Positions 29,801 through 37,694 of a stretch of DNA of 43,116 nt are shown here, piece after piece. The translations under genes were made by a program, and so were the position numbers. Within the stretch, counting starts at the first letter, position 1, and each line of letters begins with the position of its first letter. The notes beneath the pieces were generated by a model, which worked only from the letters and a program-made list of their open reading frames with translations, ran no database searches and was not told the origin of the DNA. The DNA is from Trichosphaerium sp. ATCC 40318 (lineage: Eukaryota; Discosea; Flabellinia; Trichosidae): the NCBI GenBank assembly GCA_038496445.1, contig JALMLS010000209.1, positions 1 to 43,116 of the forward strand, written 5' to 3'.

Positions 29801-30440
29801 GTGTTTTTTTCGACCTTGCGCCTTGAACCCTGCCATAAATGTTTGTTGGTTTTTTTTTGTTTGTTCGATCACGTGATTCCAATTTTTTTTGAATCAAACG
29901 CGAATAGATATGTTTCGTGTAAGAATACACATCATCCGTCCTTTTGAATAACGTAAAGAAACTCATGTGTTTTTCAATAAAGCTTAAGCTTGCATACGTC
30001 GCAGTTTCAAATGCATCCGTCATTATCTTGCTATCCCTACACCTTTTCTAGTTGGCAATAGGGTTGGCAGTAAAACAACTTTAAGTACCACATGGCAAAG
30101 AAAAACAATTATTTCTAGTGCTGTTAATCACTCGGTCTTAAAGTTGTGTCGACAAACACTGTCGTTCCTGAAAAAGAACGTGGAAGCTATTTCCAAGCGC
30201 GGGCATCATTATAATAAGATGTGAGCTCAAATTACCTTTATCATATGTAACACAAGACGTACTATGGGTTATTGATAAAGTAGCTTCTTAATCAATGATG
30301 AGTCCATCAAGCAAGAATACTGAACGCTTCAAGAAAGCACAGAGAATTTGAAACAGGGAACAACCTTCTGTTTCCATTATGACTGAGTACTGGTGGTCAG
30401 TGACAACTGGTATACTTTCAAATTTGATTAAGTATTAACT
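29801..30440. other. No recognised gene
   Basis: 29,801-29,960 matches unit A near 16,262-16,360 (GAATCAAACGCGAATAGATATG). 29,960-30,440 has no counterpart and no clear ORF. Unit A has its orphan ORF and orphan gene in the corresponding interval. Confidence 0.4.
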
Positions 30441-30547
30441 GTTAGGGTACGGACCAAAGCCATTGACTGAAGCGAGTGTTACAAGAAAGGAATCCTATTT
30501 CAGCAGTACATTTGCAATTCTTATCTTATTGCTACTGCTGGATTACG

Positions 30548-30808
30548 CGGACCCACGTTTTTTCCGAATTTTTCGAAAGAAAAAATTCGAAAAAATAGAA
30601 TTCGTAGAAAGATGCATAGCTAGGGCAGTCCACTAAACTAGAAAGCGCCTGGTTCACTTACGGTCGGGTCTTCCCTGTGCTCGGAACTAGAAACCGACCT
30701 TTGCTCACATATAGTGATCCATTGGTGGGTATAGGCATTCGGTTTTTGTATCGAATTCTATTTTTTCGAATTTTTTCTTTCGAAAAATTCGGAAAAAACG
30801 TGGGTCCG
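30548..30808. mobile_element. 261-bp MITE with 57-bp perfect terminal inverted repeats
   Basis: Left end CGGACCCACGTTTTTTCCGA; the right end is its exact reverse complement, and identity holds for 57 bp before breaking at TA/AT. Each arm also contains an internal imperfect inverted repeat (GAATTTTTCGAAAG / CTTTCGAAAAATTC type). The 147-bp core has no ORF. Unit A has no such sequence at the matching place (17,815-17,860), where about 30 bp of other sequence sits instead, so the insertion is specific to B. No clear target duplication. Superfamily not assigned. Confidence 0.9.
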
Positions 30809-30984
30809 GTTTAGAGTCGGCTTTTACATTGGTTTGTTAAAACGAGTAGTAGGCTGTACCAACCAACCTATGTAAAAGTTGTTGCAAAAGTTCTGATTCA
30901 TTCGTTACATGTGCTCTTATGACAGCTTTGGATAACTTTAGAAGATAGCTCAATATCATATTGCAACGAACGTATTGTATTACG

Positions 30985-31270
30985 ACAAAAATCACTTCGT
31001 TTGCTCTTTAAACCTGCAATGTAACCAGTAGGCTCTTTGCACTAATTATAATTAGCGTGTAGATAGCGTTTAATGGCGTAATTAGTTGCCGTTTCATACT
31101 TTATGTTTGTTAATCTTTCGCTCCGGTACGCTATATTTTAATTGCTACGATACGTGATAAAAGCGTCGGATAGAAAAAAAACCTTGTAAACAAATATAGT
31201 GAGCAAAAATCTATCTTGCCCACGTGATTTTCAAAAAAAAAGTAAATGATATCCTGTAGCGTGGCGAGAT
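30985..31270. repeat. Unit B end: single copy of the 244-bp block and terminal segment
   Basis: Matches 18,024-18,267 and then 19,129-19,180 with no insertion between, which gives the ancestral arrangement for the duplication in unit A. The A/B match ends near GTGGCGAGAT at 31,261-31,270. Confidence 0.8.
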
Positions 31271-31596
31271 AGAGAAACTTGCTCAACGAATTCGCTGCGC
31301 GTTACCGGTTCTCGTTATGATAATGACATTATCGTAACGCGAGTGCGTTGCGTGTGGAATCTGATGGCAAACCAGTGATTTAACCCTCTTTATACTATAC
31401 GTGTAGACCATGTAGCCAATTTTTTGGCAGTAGTTGTAGTTTAAAAGGAACGGCAAAAAAAAACGTCAAAAACTACAAATGGCGCATAATTTTAAGCAAA
31501 CGAACCGTATTTTTGGGTTTGTATTGCGCCATAATGTACTATCTCCGTATCTTCTCATCGTACGTGTGAAAAGGCTTTGTATATGAACGAGGAGAT
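31271..31596. repeat. Inverted copy of a unit segment, then unique sequence
   Basis: 31,271-31,345 (CTCAACGAATTC, then TTCTCGTTATGATAA) is the approximate reverse complement of 25,010-25,090 and of 10,605-10,675. So the B unit has related sequence in opposite orientation near its start and at its end. The rest up to the ankyrin-PARP gene shows no gene. Confidence 0.5.
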
Positions 31597-31705
31597 ATGT
31601 TGAACGCAAACAATGTACACCGAGCCATAACACAAGTAATTCTATGAACCGTCGGCGAAACTTAAATCCATTTTACCGTACAATCAACACTGGTTACAAC
31701 GCTTC
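31597..31705 (+). promoter_or_regulatory. Conserved 109-bp 5' flank of ankyrin-PARP gene 1
   Basis: Starts ATGTTGAACGCAAACAATG and ends CAACGCTTC directly before the ATG. The flank at 41,683-41,791 before the other plus-strand gene has exactly the same length, no indel and about eight differences. It must hold the 5' UTR and possibly core promoter signals. I see no canonical TATA box at a fixed place. Confidence 0.6.
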
Positions 31706-34665
31706 ATGACGGAGCCACATATCGAAGAATCATCAGAATTAAAAGGTAATAGAAGCGAATCTTCGATCTGCCTCTGTGTTTATTAAAATTCTTCAATAGC
31801 CGAATTGGCGCAGCTTCAATGCAAATACCCCAATATTACAACATGTACCTTCCTTGGTTTAAACACGTTCTCTTTTTCTAAAAACACTGCTCCTTTAGGT
31901 GATGTGCTGAAACAAAAACTACATACTCTTGAGACAGCAAAAGACATTCTATTCTACTCAGGTTTGTATTTACCAACAGTGTAAGTATCAACCCAATTTG
32001 TAGCTCGCAACAATCTCCATGTTGTCGTAATGTTATGCATCCAACCAAGATTGAACATTGAAGCCAAAGAAAACAATGGACGTACTGCTTTAATTGTTGC
32101 AGGTATGATAATGCTTAACCATAACAACATCTGTTACTCACATACACTTTAATTGTTAGCCATTAAAGGACATGATAATGTGATAAAAGTATTACTTGAA
32201 TCAGGAGCCAACATTGAAGCCAAAGAAAACAATGGATGTACTGCTTTAATTGATGCAGGTATATATACTTGATTTGAAGTCACTTAATTCATATTAGCAT
32301 TATTTGGACACAACCCAGTTTTGCAGACTTTATTGAAACAAACTACAGACATATCATTAATAACTATAAAATGGAAACAAGCTTTAATTAAGATACTAAA
32401 ACAGGTGGTTGATGATGATCCTGCATTCATTAATGTGTTTGAAACTCTTTTGACACTGTTTCCAAATGACCAATGCAGTCGTGGACTATGGTTATCATGT
32501 GCACACATGAAAGAGATACCACAGTGGCGACTCAATCTTGCAAAATGGTTGCAATACTTGGTATGGCCTTTTTACCAACAATTAGGCACTAATCACACAA
32601 AGCCAACACGTCCATATTTTAAAGTTGCAATGCAAAAAGGCATTTGCCATTTGATTTGTACATACAGTCCCATGTTTGTACAGTCTTCGGTACAAACACA
32701 CAAAATACAAACGTACATTAACTTATTTTGTTTAATTTAGAGCTTTTGGTTACAGCAAGGAGAGCTGATGGAAGGAATTCTGTCCGACTTATCAGATAAA
32801 ATGTGGAGTAGTACTACACAGCCTGGGTCTGTCATTGAACTGTGTGTAAAAGAAGGATGGTGTACAAATTCTCTTCAAAAAGTACCCAAGCAAGATAGTA
32901 TGTGTTTAGTTGGTATTTCTTTTATTAACATTATACAGCGTTTGCTTGCTATGATTGTTCTCAATATGGATTGTATTTGTGCAGTTATTGTGCTACTCAA
33001 CATAATCAAACCCACGTATTTGTTTTGTATTTATTTTTGCTAACAGTTTGAGTAGAAGCTCTCAAAGCAAATTGGTAGTTTCAAAAAATGTGAATGCAAT
33101 GCTTGCAATCACATACTCACTAATACCTTCTCACCAAATCATGGAGGTAAACATTCCACAACAGGTAAAAAAACACTGTTATTTCAATAGCTGACAATAA
33201 CACTTTTAGGATTAAAAAGTGAGACATCATGGGACTTAAATCCAAGATTACATTATGCCCACACCTGGGATAGATCCAACAACAAGTGAGTAGTTACACT
33301 CGTATTAACTCATGTTTAATTGTTTTTGTCAAACAAAAAAGGGGTACAATTAAAAAAGCAACGCACTATAGAACACTGAATCTTCTTGATTCAAATAAAA
33401 ATGATATTGTAGCCAAGAGAGAACTAGAGTTTCTTCGCGAACAAATGTCAACGATGCACGGCTATGATAAATATGATATTGTAGAAGCTCATCTTGTTTG
33501 CAATGATGTGTTGACTCAAAACTTTGGCACATACAATACCATGCTGAAGCAAAGACACCAGTATGTATACTTATTTAATTGCATTCATAACTGAGCTGTT
33601 TTAATTAGAGACCTACCAGACACATGGAACAAAAAAGATCACAAGCACAATAACCAACAAAAGTTGCCAAACATGCTGTAAATCTCATACAGAACTTGTG
33701 CTTGTATCCATGACGTTTCTGATCAGGTACATTTGCCTACATGTGCATTGTTGACCAAATAATCAGCTACCAGTTGTATTAATGGTTCACGGAACAACTC
33801 GTGAAGCCGCTTGGAGTATTGTAAAAGCTGGATTTGGAGTGATAAGTTCGTTGGATGCTGGATACTATGGACAAGGAATCTACTTTACAGTATGTGCTTT
33901 TTAAAAAGTCACCATCTTACTTGCTTTTTTGAAATAGCACAGCATTAGGTATGCCTGTTCATACGATACATCTGGTACAAATAAAAAGACACTTGTGCTT
34001 AGTTTGGTTACACCTGGAAATGTATATCCTGTACACAACTGCAACCAATCGCACTATTAATTTGTTTATTTACAAAGCATTGATAGGTTACAGAAAACCC
34101 TCAAGATGACTCCAATCTTGTTGGTAAGCCAATTAAAGCTGGATATCAAAGCCACTATGTATTGGTAAACAAGAACGGACAGGTGTTAAACCAAAATAAA
34201 ATAGACACAGCAGTATATGATGAACTGGTTGTAGCTCAAGGTAGTGATTACAATTGATGTACTTGTTGACTAAGTTGTGATTTTAGATGTACAGACTGTT
34301 GCTCGTTACATCATCACAGTTGTGCGAAAACCAAACCAAGAGAAGAAAAGAGCGAAGAAACCGTCTGAGAAAACCAACAAGCAATCATCTGCAACATCAG
34401 AGGGTATTGGTGAATTTGGTTCTGATGACTTGTCTGATTCTGATGATTGTGACAACTTTACCTCTAAGCGGTACAAAATAAGTGTGCATCAATCACTTTC
34501 TTACTTACTTTTGTGCAAAGACAATTATGGGCCTCTAGCTATTTGAATGAGCGCCAAATACAACCAACTGCATATGACAAGCTATTGGAAGAAAACAAAA
34601 GATTACAACAAGTTTACACAAAACTTTTTGAAATTAACACTAGACTAAACCAGCAATTAAAGTAA
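31706..34665 (+). pseudogene. Ankyrin-repeat PARP-type ADP-ribosyltransferase gene 1, frameshifted copy
   Basis: Exons by splice sites: 31706-31745, 31800-31844, 31899-31961, ankyrin exons 32004-32102 and 32160-32258 (99 nt each, phase 1), 32298-32560, 32741-32897, about 33057-33164, 33210-33285, 33342-33560, 33609-33726, 33767-33889, 33938-34030, 34087-34240, 34287-34665. The PARP domain reads LMVHGTTREAAW (His), DAGYYGQGIYFT (Tyr) and VYDELVVAQ (Glu), the H-Y-E triad of polymerising enzymes. Before it is a Cys-rich patch (KKCECNACNH); after it an acidic Ser/Asp linker and coiled coil. A net 4-nt loss near 33,646 puts TAA at 33,679-33,681 in frame before the catalytic exons, and a 1-nt loss near 34,497 breaks the tail. 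The minus-strand twin lacks both. The phase between exons 7 and 8 is not settled by my reading. Confidence 0.85.
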
Positions 34666-34803
34666 CTAAAATTGTCAACACTTGCGCAACACAAACCTCA
34701 GACTGGCTTGTATTTATTACTGTTACAACTGAGAGTCTATATTAACATAAACACTTTTTATCTTGCTTTTTGTTTGCACACATCTAGTGTAGAAACTACA
34801 TTA

Positions 34804-35007
34804 CTATACAATGGTTTTTTTACCAAAATCCTTGTGTTGCCAACCAACATCTTGTTTGATAATTTTGGTTTTCATGTTTGGCAATTGCATCAATACCAAT
34901 GCAGATACTGTAATGTAAAGTAAGATAGTCAAGAGTATCTGTAATAGGTATATTCTTGTATTAATCGTCATGAGTACTTTAAGTGTGATTTGTGCAACTT
35001 TCAGCAT
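34804..35007 (-). CDS. Small ORF with one predicted transmembrane segment (left arm)
   Basis: 67 codons from the ATG of MLKVAQITLKVLM, with a hydrophobic run IYLLQILLTILLYITVSALV and a basic tail. It mirrors 37,353-37,556 on the plus strand. It lies antisense, just downstream of the PARP gene. Both copies are open, but the arms are so alike that this adds little evidence. Could be chance. Confidence 0.25.
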   Translation of the reverse strand: MLKVAQITLKVLMTINTRIYLLQILLTILLYITVSALVLMQLPNMKTKIIKQDVGWQHKDFGKKTIV

Positions 35008-35110
35008 TGAATACAAAGTTTGTATTCTTCAACAGTAGCCAATTAAAAGCTCAGTTGTGATCTATATGATTCCAATGTATGTTTACAGAATGTGGTATTG
35101 AATTATCCAG

Positions 35111-35356
35111 GATATTGATTTCAAGAAAATCACAGATATCAATGGTGAAAATGATCTTGAAGAGGAGGTCGACAAGCGATATCTTGACATCCATCAAAGC
35201 CCTTCAGATCACACTTTGTCTCCAACTTATTCTTTGTGCAAGAGAACACGTGATGACGATTCACGTATTCCTGTAGTTTTTCTCAGTGATTTGAAAGTTA
35301 CAAATTCATTAGTTCTCTCAGCCACTGAGTGTTATGCTATTTCTTCAAAAGTTTAA
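35111..35356 (+). CDS. Terminal exon of an unidentified second gene (left arm)
   Basis: After the acceptor AATTATCCAG the frame is open for 81 codons to TAA at 35,354-35,356: DIDFKKITDINGENDLEEEV, DKRYLDIHQSPSDHTLSPTY, CKRTRDDDSRIPVVFLSD and so on to CYAISSKV. Composition is protein-like (acidic, polar). There is no start codon, so upstream exons should exist; I could not find them. No family recognised. It lies about 450 bp downstream of the PARP gene on the same strand, so it could instead be a further exon of that transcript. The mirror copy is 37,004-37,249 on the minus strand. Confidence 0.4.
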   Translation, partial: DIDFKKITDINGENDLEEEVDKRYLDIHQSPSDHTLSPTYSLCKRTRDDDSRIPVVFLSDLKVTNSLVLSATECYAISSKV

Positions 35357-35419
35357 TTCGCCTAGCCTTCAAAGTTTGCAATGTTAAACGTGTGAGCTCT
35401 GTTGAGATTCACATCTGGC

Positions 35420-35738
35420 CAGTTGGGCTTAGAGCATCTTGACAACTATATTGATAGTTGGAGCAACTTGGATGACTACATTGAACACAAGATCAAGGTG
35501 GGTCATAATGCTGTCTCAAAGAGACACTGATATCTGTACTCTTCCAACTAAAGACAACGCTCTAGGATTTTTAGTAAAACCCAATTGTAAAGCAAGGCAT
35601 ATCATTGACTTAAGCATGCTGAAAGGCGATGCAGTCAACTACTTTGTGGAACCCTTGTTCATGATGGTTGCTTTGAAGGCTGCTATCAGGTTTATGTTTG
35701 AGTTGGTTCAGGATATGCTATGGCAATGGCGGATATAA
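35420..35738 (+). CDS. Unidentified open region after the second-gene exon (left arm)
   Basis: One frame reads LEHLDNYIDSWSNLDDYIEH, which looks like a true helix, up to a possible donor (AAG/GTGGGT). Another frame continues DTDICTLPTKDNALGFLVKP, KARHIIDLSMLKGDAVNYF, MMVALKAAIR to a possible donor at GTTTATG. The two frames overlap for about 100 bp and I cannot say how they are spliced. Same content on the minus strand at 36,622-36,940. Confidence 0.35.
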
Positions 35739-35976
35739 ACAAAGTGTATTGTTGTATTCTGACATCTTACAGCAAAAACTTCTAACTATTTATTCTACTG
35801 TTGGCTAAGTAACTTTCCAATCTCAAAAATTAAACAACTTTTACCAACCCCCTCTTAGCAAATTTCCAAATTCAATAGGCATTGGCAATTGGTTTCATTT
35901 ATTCTTTGATAGATTGTATTCTTAGTCATGGCATAGGAAACATTGTTGGAGTTTATTACTTTGGTATCAATCTCAG

Positions 35977-36299
35977 CTAGAACATGTTTACGTTATTATT
36001 TGAACTGCTTCTTTTTGCATTTATTAATTTGATGTTCAAAGCTGTGTTATCTTCCTCTAATTTTAGAATGGCTTGTGTAAGTTCTTCATTTGCTTTCAGC
36101 AGTTGTTGTTCTAAATTGCCATTCAAATAGCTAGAGGCCCATAATTGTCTTTGCACAAAAGTAAGTAAGGAAAGTGATTGATGCACACTTATTTTGTACC
36201 GCTTAGAGTTGGTTTTCTCAGACGGTTTCTTCGCTCTTTTCTTCTCTTGGTTTGGTTTTTGCACAACTGTGATGATGTAACGAGCAACAGTCTGTACAT
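35977..36299 (-). CDS. Variant last exon of the ankyrin-PARP gene, in the palindrome centre
   Basis: After the acceptor GATTTAG the exon starts like the normal last exon (ATGTACAGACTGTTGC, then KPNQEKKRAKKPSEKTN), lacks the 84-nt acidic Ser/Asp linker exactly in frame, goes on with SKRYKISVHQSLSLLTFVQR and QLWASSYLN, then carries a different coiled coil (LEQQLLKANEELTQAILKLE, NTALNIKLINAKRSS) to a TAG. It lies on the same strand as, and 1.4 kb beyond, the intact minus-strand gene, so it could serve that gene as an alternative terminal exon. No other exon of the gene is next to it. Otherwise it is a stranded duplicate. Confidence 0.6.
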
Positions 36300-36324
36300 C
36301 TAAATCACAACTTAGTCAACAAGT
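36036..36324. other. Palindrome spacer, 289 bp
   Basis: Unpaired centre of the large inverted repeat. It is made of most of the variant last exon and the end of its preceding intron, so it is a third partial copy of gene sequence. It breaks to the right arm at ACATCA next to AATTAATAAATGC. Confidence 0.85.
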
Positions 36325-36621
36325 ACATCAAATTAATAAATGCAAAAAGAAGCAGTTCAAATAATAACGTAAACATGTTCTAGCTGAGATTGATACCAAG
36401 TAATAAACTCCAACAATGTTTCCTATGCCATGACTAAGAATACAATCTATCAAAGAATAAATGAAACCAATTGCCAATGCCTATTGAATTTGGGAAATTT
36501 GCTAAGAGGGGGTTGGTAAAAGTTGTTTAATTTTTGAGATTGGAAAGTTACTTAGCCAACAGTAGAATAAATAGTTAGAAGTTTTTGCTGTAAGATGTCA
36601 GAATACAACAATACACTTTGT

Positions 36622-36940
36622 TTATATCCGCCATTGCCATAGCATATCCTGAACCAACTCAAACATAAACCTGATAGCAGCCTTCAAAGCAACCATCATG
36701 AACAAGGGTTCCACAAAGTAGTTGACTGCATCGCCTTTCAGCATGCTTAAGTCAATGATATGCCTTGCTTTACAATTGGGTTTTACTAAAAATCCTAGAG
36801 CGTTGTCTTTAGTTGGAAGAGTACAGATATCAGTGTCTCTTTGAGACAGCATTATGACCCACCTTGATCTTGTGTTCAATGTAGTCATCCAAGTTGCTCC
36901 AACTATCAATATAGTTGTCAAGATGCTCTAAGCCCAACTG
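36622..36940 (-). CDS. Unidentified open region (right arm copy)
   Basis: Mirror of 35,420-35,738 with no difference that I can see in the protein reading (ending IRFMFELVQDMLWQWRI). Same uncertainty about splicing. Confidence 0.35.
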
Positions 36941-37003
36941 GCCAGATGTGAATCTCAACAGAGCTCACACGTTTAACATTGCAAACTTTGAAGGCTAGGC
37001 GAA

Positions 37004-37249
37004 TTAAACTTTTGAAGAAATAGCATAACACTCAGTGGCTGAGAGAACTAATGAATTGTAACTTTCAAATCACTGAGAAAAACTACAGGAATACGGTGAA
37101 TCGTCATCACGTGTTCTCTTGCACAAAGAATAAGTTGGAGACAAAGTGTGATCTGAAGGGCTTTGATGGATGTCAAGATATCGCTTGTCGACCTCCTCTT
37201 CAAGATCATTTTCACCATTGATATCTGTGATTTTCTTGAAATCAATATC
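37004..37249 (-). CDS. Terminal exon of an unidentified second gene (right arm copy)
   Basis: Mirror of 35,111-35,356; DIDFKKITDINGENDLEEEV frame to TAA. The exon stays open in this arm, but the arms differ by a small indel near RDDDSRIPVV (GATTCACGTATTCC here reads GATTCACCGTATTCC), which would shift the frame for the last residues. No family recognised. Confidence 0.35.
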
Positions 37250-37352
37250 CTGGATAATTCAATACCACATTCTGTAAACATACATTGGAATCATATAGAT
37301 CACAACTGAGCTTTTAATTGGCTACTGTTGAAGAATACAAACTTTGTATTCA

Positions 37353-37556
37353 ATGCTGAAAGTTGCACAAATCACACTTAAAGTACTCATGACGATTAAT
37401 ACAAGAATATACCTATTACAGATACTCTTGACTATCTTACTTTACATTACAGTATCTGCATTGGTATTGATGCAATTGCCAAACATGAAAACCAAAATTA
37501 TCAAACAAGATGTTGGTTGGCAACACAAGGATTTTGGTAAAAAAACCATTGTATAG
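37353..37556 (+). CDS. Small ORF with one predicted transmembrane segment (right arm)
   Basis: Mirror of 34,804-35,007; 67 codons, hydrophobic core IYLLQILLTILLYITVSALV. Same caution. Confidence 0.25.
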   Translation: MLKVAQITLKVLMTINTRIYLLQILLTILLYITVSALVLMQLPNMKTKIIKQDVGWQHKDFGKKTIV

Positions 37557-37694
37557 TAATGTAGTTTCTACACTAGATGTGTGCAAACAAAAAGCAAGAT
37601 AAAAAGTGTTTATGTTAATATAGACTCTCAGTTGTAACAGTAATAAATACAAGCCAGTCTGAGGTTTGTGTTGCGCAAGTGTTGACAATTTTAG

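Larger units (their letters stand above)
32050..36035. repeat. Large inverted repeat, left arm
   Basis: About 3.99 kb that recurs in reverse complement at 36,325-40,325. Near the centre, coordinates sum to 72,360; towards the outside the sum rises to 72,375 as small indels build up. Identity is very high, with only scattered substitutions visible. The outer edge lies inside an ankyrin exon (about 32,050). The inner edge is at GATGT (36,031-36,035). Confidence 0.95.

Noticed and set aside
35439-35738. Taking the 99-codon ATG ORF as a complete gene
   Set aside because: An overlapping frame looks more protein-like in the first third (DNYIDSWSNLDDYIEH), so the start is probably wrong and splicing is likely. 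Listed only as an open region.
35977-36299. Treating the palindrome-centre ORF as an independent small gene
   Set aside because: It starts at a conserved splice acceptor and matches the last exon of the PARP gene, so it is an exon or exon relic; an in-frame ATG is incidental.
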